NCBI RefSeq assembly: GCF_001429505.1 | Contig: NZ_LMJW01000004.1 | Location: 182,743 to 246,742, forward strand | Source: Allobosea sp. Root483D1 | GTDB lineage: Bacteria > Pseudomonadota > Alphaproteobacteria > Rhizobiales > Beijerinckiaceae | Reading direction: 5' to 3' | Length of the DNA: 64,000 nt | Shown here: positions 17,708 to 26,288 of the stretch, in pieces | Position numbering within the stretch: position 1 is the stretch's first letter | Layout of the letters: the number at the start of each line of letters is the position of its first letter | The notes under the pieces: generated by a model | Told to the model about the DNA's origin: nothing | What the model saw: the letters and a program-made list of their open reading frames with translations, nothing else | Databases searched by the model: none | Translations under genes and position numbers: made by a program

Positions 17708-19063
17708 TCAGTCCTCCCTGAAGGCGCGATTGAAGCTGTCTCTGATGGGCGAGAGCAGGTAGTCCGCCGCGAAGCGCCTCCCGTTGACGATCAGCACCTC
17801 CGCCGCCATGCCGGCGTGCAGCGTCACCTTGTTCTCGCGCAGGCTCTGCGGCGTGATCTCGGCGCGGACGATGAAGAAAGCATTGCCCGTCTTGTCGTCG
17901 ATCAGCTGGTCGGCTGCGACATAGCTGACCTTCGCCAGGAGCGGGGGCATGAGCCGGGCGTTGAAGGCGGTGAGCCGGACCTGCGTGTCGGCGCCGACGC
18001 GGACCGAATCGATGTCGCGGGGATCGACCTTGGCCTCGACGATCAAAGGCTCCTGCTCGGGCACGATGTCGAGGATCGCTTCGCCGGCGGCGACGACGCT
18101 GCCGGCCGTGCGCATGCGGATATTGGCGACGATGCCTTCCTGCGGCGCGGTCACCACGAGCCGGCGCAGCACATCCTGCGCCTGGACGATCCGCTCGACC
18201 ACTTCCGAGAGTTGGAGCTGGCTGTCCTGCAGGTCCTTGGCGATCTCGCTCTGGCGCTCGAGGCTGATCGACTTGATCTCGAGCTCGGCGCCGGCGACGG
18301 CCTGTTCGGCCTTGGCCATCCGCGCCTTCATCTCGCCGGCGCGCCCGGTGAGTTCGCTCTGCTTGGTCTGCAGTTCGACGAGCTGGGAGCGCTTGGCGTA
18401 GCGCTTCTCGTAGAGCTCCGCGATCGTCTTCACTTCCTCGTCGATCAATGTGCGCTGATAGCGCACAGCGTCGATCTGGGCCTGCAGCGCCTCGGCCTCG
18501 GCCTGGTGCTGTTCGATCACGCGCTGCTGGATGCGCGTCTTGCCGTCATAGACCTGGGTGCGGGCGCGGAAGAGCACGCGTTCGGCGGTGATCACCTCGC
18601 GGGCGATCGGCGACTGCGATTGCTCGATATTGTCAGGAAAATCGATCTCGGTCACAGCGTTCTGTTCGGCCCTCAGCCGGGCGAGCCGGGCTTCGAGGCC
18701 GACGCTCTTGCCCTGGAGCTGCTGCAGCTCGGCGCGGGCGCGGGCATCCTCCAGCCTGAGCAGGGGCTCGTCCTTGGCGACACGTTCGCCCTCGGCCTTG
18801 AGCAGGGTCTTGAGGATGCCGCCTTCAAGGTGGCTGACGGTCTTGCGCCGGCTGTCGACGATCACGGTCGCCTGCGCGACGGCGGCATTGTCGAGCCGCG
18901 CCGTCACCGCCCAGGCGCCGAAGCCGCCAAAACCGATCGCCACCGCACAGACGCCGGCGAGGACGAGATTGCGCAGCGAGGGCATGCGCTCCTCGGGCTC
19001 CGCTTCGATCGTCAGCGGCACGAGCGCGCGGTCGGGCCGGCGCAGCATCGGAAGTTCGCTCAT
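17708..19063 (-). CDS. HlyD-family type I secretion membrane fusion protein (451 aa)
   Basis: The adaptor links the ABC exporter to an outer-membrane channel. It has a cytoplasmic N-terminus, a single membrane helix (residues ~31-53), a VDSRRKTVSHLEGGI block (the lipoyl/barrel start typical of HlyD/PrsE proteins), a long charged helical hairpin of about 200 residues, and a C-terminal barrel with EPLIVEAKVDPRDID and VTLHAGMAAEVLI. The length matches PrsE/HlyD. Its start overlaps the ABC gene stop (ATGA), so the two are co-translated. No TolC-like channel gene is in the window, so a shared chromosomal one is expected. Confidence 0.93.
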   Translation of the reverse strand: MSELPMLRRPDRALVPLTIEAEPEERMPSLRNLVLAGVCAVAIGFGGFGAWAVTARLDNAAVAQATVIVDSRRKTVSHLEGGILKTLLKAEGERVAKDEPLLRLEDARARAELQQLQGKSVGLEARLARLRAEQNAVTEIDFPDNIEQSQSPIAREVITAERVLFRARTQVYDGKTRIQQRVIEQHQAEAEALQAQIDAVRYQRTLIDEEVKTIAELYEKRYAKRSQLVELQTKQSELTGRAGEMKARMAKAEQAVAGAELEIKSISLERQSEIAKDLQDSQLQLSEVVERIVQAQDVLRRLVVTAPQEGIVANIRMRTAGSVVAAGEAILDIVPEQEPLIVEAKVDPRDIDSVRVGADTQVRLTAFNARLMPPLLAKVSYVAADQLIDDKTGNAFFIVRAEITPQSLRENKVTLHAGMAAEVLIVNGRRFAADYLLSPIRDSFNRAFRED

Positions 19064-20802
19064 GCGCTCACCTCACGCGGGGCAGAGGGCTGTTTCGCCG
19101 GCTCGAGCTCGACCACGCCACCGGGAGTGATCATGCCGGCGACCGCCGTGCGCGGGCCGAACTGGGCGACGCGGCCCTCGCGCAGCACCAGGATCTTGTC
19201 GACGACCTGCATCACCGACGGCCGGTGCGCGATCAGGATGACGATCGCGCCACTCTCGCGCGCGGCGTTGATCGCGCGGATCAGGCTCTGCTCGCCCTCG
19301 GTGTCGAGATTGGCATTGGGCTCGTCGAGCACGATCAGGCGCGGCATGCCGTAGAGCGCCCGCGCCAGGCCGATGCGCTGGCGCTGGCCGCCCGAGAGCT
19401 TGAAGTCGCTGTCGGCGACATTGGTGTCGTAGCCGAGCGGCAGCCGGCCGATCAGCTCGTGCACGCCGGCGATGCGCGCCGCCTCGAGGATCGCGTGCGG
19501 ATCGGGCTTGCGCATGCGGGCGATGTTCTCGGCGATGGTGCCGTCGAGCAGCGAGACCGATTGCGGGAGATAGCCGACCATCTCGCCGAAGGAACCGCGC
19601 TCCCACAGATAGGTGTTGTGGCCGTCGAGATAGACGCCACCGACATTCGGCTTGAGCACGCCGACGATCAGGCGCGCCAGCGTCGATTTGCCGGCTCCGG
19701 ACGGGCCGACCAGGCCGAGCACGGTGCCCGGCTCGAGCGTGAAGGAGACGCCCTTGATCACGGTCTGCTCGCCGCCCTTGGGGGCGTAGACCAGCCGGTC
19801 GATGACGAGGTCGCCCTCCGTCGCCGGGGTCGGCACGCTCTGGCGCTGCGAGCTCTGCGACTGCAGGAGGTCGCGCACGCGCTTCCAGGCCGCGGCGGCG
19901 AGCACCCATTGCCGCCAGTCGGTGATCATCGAATCGAACGGTGCCAGCAGCCGGCCAAGCAGGATGCTCGCCGCCATCAGCGTGCCGGCCGAGACCTCGT
20001 GCCTGATGATCAGCACCGCGCCTGTCGCATAGATCGCGAGCTGCATGGTCATGCGGCTGGCGCGCGTGATGGCGGCGATGAACTTGCCGCGGCGCGTGCC
20101 CAGGTCGAGATGCTCGAGCATGGCGATCTGCTTGGTCCGCCAGCGGCTGGACAGGGCCGGCAGCATGCCCATCGCCTCGATCGTCTCGGCGTGGCGCAGG
20201 GTGGCGCTGATCTCGTTGATCGAGGCGACGCCCTCCTCGTTCGCCTCCTTCAGCGCGCGCCGGGTCAACATGTCCGAGACGACGCCGAGCAGCAGCAGGA
20301 TCAGCAGCGAGGCTAGGCCGACGAGGCCGTAGATCCAGTGGAAGGCGAAGAGCACGGCGAGGAAGATCGGCGACCACATCGCTTCCAGCGGGGTCGCGAT
20401 CGCTGAGCTTGCGATGAAATAGCGGAGCTCGTTGAGGTCGCGGATGGCCTGCGTCGCCTGGCCGGAGCCTTTTTCCAGCGAGGTCGAGACCGCGGCCTGC
20501 AGCGCCGGCAGGTTGAGCCGGCGGGCGAGGATGCTCGCCATGGCCTGGAAGGTGAGCGAGCGGATGAACTCGATCGTGCCGTAGAGCGCCAGCGCCCCGA
20601 CGGCGATCACGAGCAGCATGGTCAGCGTGTCGTAGCTGCGGCTGACGATGACGCGATCCTGCACCTGCAGCATGAACATCGGCACGGTCAGCAGCAGGAT
20701 GTTGACGCAGAAGCTGAGGAAGGCGGCATAGGCCAGCCCACCGGCAAAACCGCGCTGCAGACCTCGAATCAGGGCGTCGGCAGGCTGGATCGCAACCTTC
20801 AT
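19060..20802 (-). CDS. Type I secretion system permease/ATPase, PrsD type (580 aa)
   Basis: A six-helix export domain (residues ~20-310) is fused to an ABC ATPase. The ATPase has Walker A (GLVGPSGAGKSTLARL), the signature KLSGGQRQRIGLARAL, Walker B (LIVLDEPNANLD) and an H-loop (ILIAHRPSVM). It lacks the C39-like peptidase domain, so substrates keep their C-terminal signal. This matches PrsD/RsaD/AprD exporters. The likely cargo is the RTX protein encoded two genes downstream. The upstream 324 bp to the divergent MarR gene contain an AT-rich control region. Confidence 0.93.
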   Translation of the reverse strand: MKVAIQPADALIRGLQRGFAGGLAYAAFLSFCVNILLLTVPMFMLQVQDRVIVSRSYDTLTMLLVIAVGALALYGTIEFIRSLTFQAMASILARRLNLPALQAAVSTSLEKGSGQATQAIRDLNELRYFIASSAIATPLEAMWSPIFLAVLFAFHWIYGLVGLASLLILLLLGVVSDMLTRRALKEANEEGVASINEISATLRHAETIEAMGMLPALSSRWRTKQIAMLEHLDLGTRRGKFIAAITRASRMTMQLAIYATGAVLIIRHEVSAGTLMAASILLGRLLAPFDSMITDWRQWVLAAAAWKRVRDLLQSQSSQRQSVPTPATEGDLVIDRLVYAPKGGEQTVIKGVSFTLEPGTVLGLVGPSGAGKSTLARLIVGVLKPNVGGVYLDGHNTYLWERGSFGEMVGYLPQSVSLLDGTIAENIARMRKPDPHAILEAARIAGVHELIGRLPLGYDTNVADSDFKLSGGQRQRIGLARALYGMPRLIVLDEPNANLDTEGEQSLIRAINAARESGAIVILIAHRPSVMQVVDKILVLREGRVAQFGPRTAVAGMITPGGVVELEPAKQPSAPREVSA

Positions 20803-21126
20803 GCAGATCTCCGAATGGGGGCGGCCATCAGATGGCGCTGTCGACGCCTGTGCCGGTACGGCAAGTTCTGAACGTTATATAAAGGGTGCCACACAAGTGG
20901 TGTCTATAATATGACAGATGAAGCCTTATGAAATATAGGCAATTACGGGAAATATGGCAGAAACGTGCTAAATTTCAAATTTTGAAACAGTTCATGACTA
21001 TGTTGATTCCTATAAAATCTTAATCTCATTCCGTTCGGGGTGGCATGTGCTTTGCGTATAGGCTATTCGTCAGCCAGAGGGGCTCGGAGGGCTGACTGCT
21101 CATTTCGAGATCAGGCGGAGTAGGGA
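20803..21126. promoter_or_regulatory. Divergent control region between the T1SS operon and the MarR/GT4 pair
   Basis: This 324-bp gap is markedly AT-rich from about 20870 to 21040. A perfect 7-bp inverted repeat with a 1-nt centre (TTTCAAA, T, TTTGAAA) lies at 20973-20987. Several TATAAT-like stretches occur on both strands (for example TATAAT at 20905-20910 and TATAAA at 21011-21016), but no pair with a convincing -35 box can be named. The layout suits promoters for both directions, with the inverted repeat as a possible binding site for the adjacent MarR-type regulator. Confidence 0.4.
20973..20987. repeat. Inverted repeat, candidate operator for the MarR-type regulator
   Basis: TTTCAAA and TTTGAAA flank one central T, giving a perfect 15-bp dyad in the AT-rich gap between the divergent T1SS and MarR genes. 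Size and position suit a winged-helix dimer. Binding by the product of 21127-21747 is an inference from proximity. Confidence 0.4.
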
Positions 21127-21747
21127 ATGCATCTAAAACCCCATGACGGCGCTCGATTCCTAGGCAATGCCTTCAATGGAGATCATCGAGTCGACCCACG
21201 CCGCGCGGAGCCCGAATCAGGCCCGCCCCGGTCGTCGGTGTCGCAGCTTGATCTCGCGCGCATGATCGAGCGGGCCAGCCGGCGCTTCCTCGACTATCTC
21301 AGGCTCGAGCTGACCAAGCTCGGCGTCGACGACATCTCGCCCTCGCAGGTCATGGTGCTGTTCACCATCGGCTCCGGCGAGATCGCAGTGCGCGACCTGC
21401 TCGATCGCGGCCACTATGTCGGCTCGAACGCGTCCTATAACCTCAAGCAGCTGGTCGAGAGCGGCTATCTCGAGCGCGGCGCCTCGCCTCGCGACCGCCG
21501 TCTCGCCCGCATCTCGCTCTCGCCGAAGGGCCAGCTTCTCGTCGAGCGCTTGAAGCTCCTCGACGAGACCAGCCAGTTCGGGCAGGGCCAGGATATCGAC
21601 ACCGAGGCTGACCTCCAGACCACTCACGACACGCTGCGCCGCCTCGAACAATGGTGGGGCGACGCGCTGCGCTATGGCGGGATCCTGCTGGCTTCATGCA
21701 CGTCTTATTCGTTCATCGTTCAGGATCTGGTCAGTTCGCTCACCTGA
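21127..21747 (+). CDS. MarR-type winged-helix transcriptional regulator (206 aa)
   Basis: Residues ~45-160 show a MarR-like winged helix: an N-terminal dimer helix (LDYLRLELTKLGVDDISPSQ), VRDLLDRGHYVGSNASYNLK as the recognition region, and a wing ERGASPRDRRLARISLSPKG with the D-R-R pattern of MarR proteins. It is extended at both ends; the last ~20 residues overlap the next gene. It is divergent from the T1SS operon with a dyad between them, so it may control export or glycan genes. Ligand unknown. Confidence 0.75.
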   Translation: MHLKPHDGARFLGNAFNGDHRVDPRRAEPESGPPRSSVSQLDLARMIERASRRFLDYLRLELTKLGVDDISPSQVMVLFTIGSGEIAVRDLLDRGHYVGSNASYNLKQLVESGYLERGASPRDRRLARISLSPKGQLLVERLKLLDETSQFGQGQDIDTEADLQTTHDTLRRLEQWWGDALRYGGILLASCTSYSFIVQDLVSSLT

Positions 21748-22913
21748 TCCAGCGCCTCGTCGCCGAAGGCGGCGAGGTCACGCTGGTGACGGAGCGGCCG
21801 GAGCCGGAGCGCCCAGGGCTGAGGCAGATCGCCTATTCGATAGGCGAGCCTGCGACCACGCACGCGACATTGGCGGCGACCGACTATCATGTCCGCACCG
21901 GCGAGGCGGTCGCGGCTGAACTGTCGCGACTGCACCGGCACGACCGGCCGGACGCCATCCTCGGCCATGTGGGCTGGGGCGGCATGCTCTTCGCCAAGGA
22001 TGCGATGCCCGGCGTGCCGCTGATCGGCTATTGCGAGTATTTCTACAACGCCGCCGGTTCCGATCTCGATTTCGACCCGGATTTCGCCGTGCCGGAAGCC
22101 GAGCGGCGGCGCATCCGCATGCGCAACGCCGCCCAGCTGGTGACGCTGCAGACGCTCGATTTCGCCTATGCGCCGACCCGCTGGCAGCAGCAGCAATATC
22201 CCCGCGCATTGCAGCAGCGCATTGCGGTCTGCCATGACGGCATCGATATTCACTTTTGCCGACCGGATGCGCAGGCGGTGTTCACCTTGCCGGATGGGCG
22301 CGTGCTGCGCCCCGGCGATCCCGTGGTCACCTTCGCCGCGCGCGATCTCGACCCCTATCGCGGCTATCCGCAGTTCATGCGGGCGGCGGCACGGATCGCG
22401 CGGGAGCGCCCCGATGTGCTGTTCGTCGCGGTCGGCGGCGATGGTCCGGGCTATGGCCGCCCGCGTCCGGACGGCCGGCTCTGGCGCGAGGTGATGCTGG
22501 AGGAGACAGGTCTCGCCGACCGCATCGTCCATCTCCCCTGGCTCGCCCATGCCGACCTCGTCAGGCTGTTCCAGGTTTCGGCCGCCCATATCTATCTGAG
22601 CGTCCCCTTCGTGCTGTCCTGGTCGATGCTGGAGGCGATGGCCTGCGGCGCGCTGATCGTCGGCTCGGCGACGCCACCGGTCCAGGAGGTCATCCGCCAC
22701 GGCGTCAATGGCCTGCTCGCCCCCTTCTTCGACGAGACCAGGCTGGCGAAGACCGTGATCGCCGCGCTCGACAGGAGGGCCGAGCTGGCGCCGCTGCGGG
22801 CGGCCGCGCGCCAGACCGTCCTCGCGCGCTATGAGCGCGAGGCCTGCGTCGACCGCCAGCTCGGCTTCATCGGCCGGCTCGTCGCCGAGGACGATCTGCT
22901 CGCGGCGCAGTGA
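21696..22913 (+). CDS. Glycosyltransferase family 4 (405 aa)
   Basis: The protein begins MHVLFVHRSGSGQFAHLIQR, as in the Glyco_trans_4_3 N-terminal group, and has a typical GT-B C-terminal half: VTFAARDLDPYRGYPQFMRA, FVAVGGDGPGYG, SVPFVLSWSMLEAMACGALI and VRHGVNGLL-like ending. The start at 21696 lies 52 bases inside the 3' end of the MarR gene in another frame; no strong ribosome site is visible, so translation may depend on coupling. It is separate from the minus-strand island but next to it, and not a close paralog of the two GT4 proteins there. Sugar specificity unknown. Confidence 0.85.
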   Translation: MHVLFVHRSGSGQFAHLIQRLVAEGGEVTLVTERPEPERPGLRQIAYSIGEPATTHATLAATDYHVRTGEAVAAELSRLHRHDRPDAILGHVGWGGMLFAKDAMPGVPLIGYCEYFYNAAGSDLDFDPDFAVPEAERRRIRMRNAAQLVTLQTLDFAYAPTRWQQQQYPRALQQRIAVCHDGIDIHFCRPDAQAVFTLPDGRVLRPGDPVVTFAARDLDPYRGYPQFMRAAARIARERPDVLFVAVGGDGPGYGRPRPDGRLWREVMLEETGLADRIVHLPWLAHADLVRLFQVSAAHIYLSVPFVLSWSMLEAMACGALIVGSATPPVQEVIRHGVNGLLAPFFDETRLAKTVIAALDRRAELAPLRAAARQTVLARYEREACVDRQLGFIGRLVAEDDLLAAQ

Positions 22914-22950
22914 TCGCGCATCCATCGGCGGGGAGCTTGAGCCCTCGGCT

Positions 22951-23433
22951 TCATGGCGCGCCTTGATAGTCCCAGCTGCCGAGTGTCTCGATCGTCGAAC
23001 GCACCGAATTGGCCAGAAAGCAGTTGGCGTGGGCTTCGTGATGCAGCGCCGCGACGGCGGCCTCGTCGGGCGCTTTCGGGCCGCTGAAGACGACATGCGG
23101 CCTGAGCGTCACCGTCTCGACCCACTCCTTGCCATCGACGTTCTTCCGCATCGCGCCTTCGGCGGCGTCGACATAGCTGTCGATCCGGAAGCTGCGCAAA
23201 GCCGCCAGATTGAGGAACCAGAGCATGTGGCAGCTCGACAAGGCCGCAACATAAGCCTCCTCCGGGTCGACATTGGCCGGGTTCGAGAACGGCACGCGCA
23301 CCACATGCGGCGAGCTCGAGGCCGGTACGTCCAGCCCGCCGTCGAAGCGCCAGAGATGGGCGCGGCTGTAGCGGTTGTCGAGGAAGGCCTCCTCGCCGCG
23401 CTGCCAGGTGATCACCGCGCCATGCGTCGCCAT
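22951..23433 (-). CDS. OsmC family peroxide-detoxifying protein (160 aa)
   Basis: OsmC/Ohr proteins reduce organic peroxides with two cysteines. Here both are present: one in the SSCHMLWFL block on the central helix and one in HEANCFLANS-type context near the C-terminus. Length and order fit the OsmC-like branch (YhfA-like rather than Ohr). The start overlaps the GntR stop as TGATG, so the two genes are co-translated and probably co-regulated through the operator upstream of the GntR gene. Confidence 0.85.
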   Translation of the reverse strand: MATHGAVITWQRGEEAFLDNRYSRAHLWRFDGGLDVPASSSPHVVRVPFSNPANVDPEEAYVAALSSCHMLWFLNLAALRSFRIDSYVDAAEGAMRKNVDGKEWVETVTLRPHVVFSGPKAPDEAAVAALHHEAHANCFLANSVRSTIETLGSWDYQGAP

Positions 23434-24092
23434 CAGCTCTCTCCCTGTTCGGCGCAGGCCGCGAGCACGACTGCCCGCGTCGCCTGCAGATGGTCTTCGA
23501 GGATGGTTCGGGCCGTGATTGCATCGCCCGCTGCAACAGCAGCGATCAGTTGGCGGTGCTCGTCGGCCCAGCCCTGCTTGCGCGTGCCGGGACCGAGCGC
23601 CTGCACGCTGAACCGGTCGATCGGGGCACGCAGTTGTCGGAACAGGGCAAGGCTACGCGGGCGTCCGGCCGGGCCGTAGAGCGCTTCATGGAAGGCGATG
23701 TCGCCGGAAATCCAGCCGAGCCGGTCCTCCGCATCCTCCAGCGCGTCTTGCAGCCGCTTCAGTTCGCGTAGCGAGCGCGGGTCGTGCTGGCGCAGCGCCC
23801 GTACCAACAGATCGCCCTCGACCATCAGCCTGAGATCGAAGAGTTCGTCGATCTCCTCAGCCCGCGGCCGGCTCACCCGCGCGCCGCGATAATGCGCGAC
23901 GTCGAGCAAGCCCTCGTTCTGCAGCTGGGCCAATGCCTCGCGCACCGGGATGCGGCTGACGCCGTATTCGGCGGCGATCTGCTCCTGGCGCAGCAGCTCG
24001 CCCGGACGCCACTGCCCGGCGTCGATCGCCTCGCGCAGGCGCTGGGCGAGGGCGGACGCGGTCGTGGCGGCAGCGAGGCGGGTGACAAGCAT
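23433..24092 (-). CDS. GntR family transcriptional regulator, FCD type (219 aa)
   Basis: Residues ~10-75 are a GntR winged helix (LREAIDAGQWRPGELLRQEQ, then YGVSRIPVREALAQLQNEGL). Residues ~85-210 are the all-helical FCD effector domain, with the D/H metal ligands suggested by DIAFHEALY and WADEHRQLI. These regulators sense small carboxylates or metals. A dyad GGATA-ATTG-TATCC lies immediately upstream of its start codon (24094-24107), which points to autoregulation and possible control of the divergent amn gene. Confidence 0.88.
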   Translation of the reverse strand: MLVTRLAAATTASALAQRLREAIDAGQWRPGELLRQEQIAAEYGVSRIPVREALAQLQNEGLLDVAHYRGARVSRPRAEEIDELFDLRLMVEGDLLVRALRQHDPRSLRELKRLQDALEDAEDRLGWISGDIAFHEALYGPAGRPRSLALFRQLRAPIDRFSVQALGPGTRKQGWADEHRQLIAAVAAGDAITARTILEDHLQATRAVVLAACAEQGES

Positions 24093-24093
24093 A

Positions 24094-24107
24094 GGATAAT
24101 TGTATCC
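24094..24107. promoter_or_regulatory. GntR-type operator dyad abutting the start codon
   Basis: GGATA and TATCC flank ATTG as a perfect 5-bp inverted repeat. It begins 2 bases upstream of the GntR start and lies in the 111-bp gap to the divergent amn gene. FCD-type GntR proteins usually bind short dyads of this form (ATTGTATCC-like half sites). This is visible in sequence; binding is inferred. Confidence 0.55.
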
Positions 24108-24182
24108 AAAATTTTCCCGACTTCAAGTACCGCTGGTGTCGGCGCTGTTGTCAGGGGCTCGCCCGCCCAGCTACAAGCACGC

Positions 24183-24200
24183 CGAACGAGAGGTCGTTCG
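24183..24200 (+). promoter_or_regulatory. Hairpin presenting GAGG in its loop upstream of amn
   Basis: A perfect 7-bp inverted repeat (CGAACGA with TCGTTCG) encloses the 4-nt loop GAGG. The loop is the only purine-rich Shine-Dalgarno-like element before the amn ATG at 24204, about 10 bases away. The structure could hold the ribosome site exposed in the loop or limit access to it. It could also be chance. Confidence 0.4.
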
Positions 24201-24203
24201 CGC

Positions 24204-25658
24204 ATGACATTCGAGATCGCCGCCACGCCGCAGGAGGCCGTCGACCGGCTGGAACTGCTCTACGAGCAGGCGCGCACGGCGCTGCGCGACGACCTGCAGC
24301 GCTTCTTCACGACCGCGGAGCCGCCGACGCTGGAGGAGCGCGCGCTCTATCGCTACCCGATGCTGCGCGTCACCTATGAGCCGTCGAAGCTGCCGGCGGC
24401 GACGCGGCGTGGCTACGCGAAATTTTCCGTGCCGGGCATCTACTCGACCACGGTGACGCAGCCGGCCGAGTTCCGCGCTTATCTGCTCGACCAGCTCCAG
24501 CCGCTGGTCGAGGAATACGGTGCGACGATCGAGACCGGCGTCAGCAGCCAGGAAATCCCCTACCCCTACGCGCTCGACGGTGGCGACGAGCTCGGCCGCG
24601 GCACGGTCACGGCGGCCGAGCTCGCCCGGCATTTCCCGACGCCCCTGCTGGCGCTGGTCGGCGACGAGATCGCCGACGGCACCTTCGAGATCGTCGAGGG
24701 CGAGCCGCGCCCGCTCTCGCTCTTCGACGCGGTCCGGGTCGACTATTCGCTGCGGCGGCTGGTGCACTACACCGGCACCGACTGGCGCGCCGTGCAGCCC
24801 TGGGTGCTGCTGACCAATTATCATCGCTATGTCGATCAGTTCGTCCGGCTCGCTCTGGCCGAGATCGAGGCCGGCACCGCGCAGGTGCTGGTCGCCCCGG
24901 GCGGCATCCGCATCGACCGCGACGGCATCGACGTCAGTGCTGCCGAGCGGGTGATGTCGGCGCCCTGGCACCGCTTCCAGATGCCGGCCTATCATTTGAT
25001 CCGCGAGACCGGCGAAGGCGTCACCTTGGTCAATATCGGCGTCGGCCCCTCCAACGCCAAGAACATCACCGATCATCTTGCGGTGCTGAGACCGAATTGC
25101 TGGCTGATGGTCGGCCATTGCGGCGGCCTGCGCCAGACGCAGATCATCGGCGACTATGTCCTCGCTCACGCCTATCTCCGCCAGGACGGCATTCTGGATG
25201 AGCTGGTGCCTCCGGACGTGCCCGTTCCGGCGCTGGCCGAGGTCCAGGTCGCCTTGCAGCAGGCGGCGGCCGAGGTCACCGGCGAGAAGGGCGACCGGCT
25301 GAAGCAGCGCCTGCGCACTGGCACGGTGGTGACGCAGGACGACCGCAACTGGGAGCTGCGCTGGAGCAAGGAGCGCAAGCGCATCAACCTCTCGCGCGCC
25401 ATCGCGGTCGACATGGAATCCGGCACGATCGCCGCGCAGGGCTACCGTTTGCGCGTGCCCTACGGCACCCTGCTCTGCGTCTCCGACAAGCCGCTCCATG
25501 GCGAGATCAAGCTGCCGGGCGCCGCCAACGCCTTCTATGAGCGCGCTGTCGGCGAGCACCTCAAGATAGGCCTTGCCGCGCTGGAGAAGCTCAAGGAAGC
25601 CGGCTCATCGATCCATTCGCGCAAGCTCAGGAGTTTTGACGAGCCGCCTTTCCGCTAG
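24204..25658 (+). CDS. amn: AMP nucleosidase (484 aa)
   Basis: The enzyme hydrolyses AMP to adenine and ribose 5-phosphate, regulating cellular AMP. The length equals E. coli Amn, and the two-part layout is present: an N-terminal regulatory domain (residues 1-180, with YPMLRVTYEP and KFSVPGIYSTTVTQP) and a C-terminal phosphorylase-like domain with TLVNIGVGPSNAKNITDHLA, WLMVGHCGGLR and AVDMESGTIAAQGYR. The start at 24204 gives the expected N-terminus; the frame is open further upstream but without homology. It is divergent from the GntR/OsmC pair with an operator between. Confidence 0.92.
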   Translation: MTFEIAATPQEAVDRLELLYEQARTALRDDLQRFFTTAEPPTLEERALYRYPMLRVTYEPSKLPAATRRGYAKFSVPGIYSTTVTQPAEFRAYLLDQLQPLVEEYGATIETGVSSQEIPYPYALDGGDELGRGTVTAAELARHFPTPLLALVGDEIADGTFEIVEGEPRPLSLFDAVRVDYSLRRLVHYTGTDWRAVQPWVLLTNYHRYVDQFVRLALAEIEAGTAQVLVAPGGIRIDRDGIDVSAAERVMSAPWHRFQMPAYHLIRETGEGVTLVNIGVGPSNAKNITDHLAVLRPNCWLMVGHCGGLRQTQIIGDYVLAHAYLRQDGILDELVPPDVPVPALAEVQVALQQAAAEVTGEKGDRLKQRLRTGTVVTQDDRNWELRWSKERKRINLSRAIAVDMESGTIAAQGYRLRVPYGTLLCVSDKPLHGEIKLPGAANAFYERAVGEHLKIGLAALEKLKEAGSSIHSRKLRSFDEPPFR

Positions 25659-25661
25659 CGT

Positions 25662-26288
25662 TTACGCCGCCGGGCAGACCGCGCCGCTGTCGGCCCAGGC
25701 CTGCATGAGTTCGCCGAACTGCGCATTCGTTCCGGGCGCCGGCTGGCGGCCCTTGCCGGGGTTCCAGCCCCAGAGCACCAGCGTGTCCGTGGTGACATGC
25801 TTGACGATTGCCGCGAGGTCGCGGCTGCCATTGCGGTTCTGGTCCTTGAGCTGCTCACAGATCTGGCCGAGCGTCTTGCCTTCCCAGGCCATCGAGGCCG
25901 GCGCCAGCGCCCAGTGGCCGTCGCCGGGGATGCCGGCCGGGTCGAAGTTCTGCTTGCCATGACAGGTGGTGCAGGCGAGGCCGGGAGCGCCATGCCCGTC
26001 CTTGCCGCGCACCGCCATGGGCTGGTGCAGCCGCCTTGCATCGCTCTGACGCGGGCGTTCCGTCGCCGGGTGGCAGTTCATGCAGCGCGGATGCTGCAGC
26101 ACCTTGCCGATCTCGGCGAACAGCGCGACCGAGCGGTCGCGCTGATTGGCGATGTTGGAGAAGCTCGCAGCGGGGCGCAGGGGGGTGCCGCCCGGTTGCG
26201 GCGCCGGCGCGGTCTGCGCCAGCGTCAAGGCACTGCCGAGCAGCAAAGTGACGGCGGCAGCTGCGGAAGCGAGAGCGACCTGACGCAT
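25662..26288 (-). CDS. Exported c-type cytochrome of the molybdenum hydroxylase cluster (208 aa)
   Basis: A signal peptide (cleavage near residue 25, LAQ-TAP) precedes two CXXCH haem sites, CMNCH and CTTCH, so a di-haem periplasmic protein is expected. The start overlaps the stop of the large hydroxylase subunit (TGATG), which ties it to that enzyme as its likely electron acceptor. The frame is open upstream but only this start yields a signal peptide. The C-terminal part contains WGWNPGKGR, possibly near a haem ligand. Confidence 0.85.
   Translation of the reverse strand: MRQVALASAAAAVTLLLGSALTLAQTAPAPQPGGTPLRPAASFSNIANQRDRSVALFAEIGKVLQHPRCMNCHPATERPRQSDARRLHQPMAVRGKDGHGAPGLACTTCHGKQNFDPAGIPGDGHWALAPASMAWEGKTLGQICEQLKDQNRNGSRDLAAIVKHVTTDTLVLWGWNPGKGRQPAPGTNAQFGELMQAWADSGAVCPAA

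Noticed and set aside
17454..17762. 102-codon plus-strand frame in the AT-rich gap before the RTX gene
   Set aside because: No ribosome site, no family resemblance, runs into the antisense of HlyD, and lies where a promoter is expected.
20888..20901. CCAC/GTGG inverted repeat upstream of the T1SS gene
   Set aside because: Only 4 bp match with a 4-base centre; likely chance.
21639..21747. Frameshift in the MarR gene as the reason for the overlap with the GT4 start
   Set aside because: Both frames are intact around the overlap and the GT4 N-terminus is complete, so a genuine overlap is simpler.
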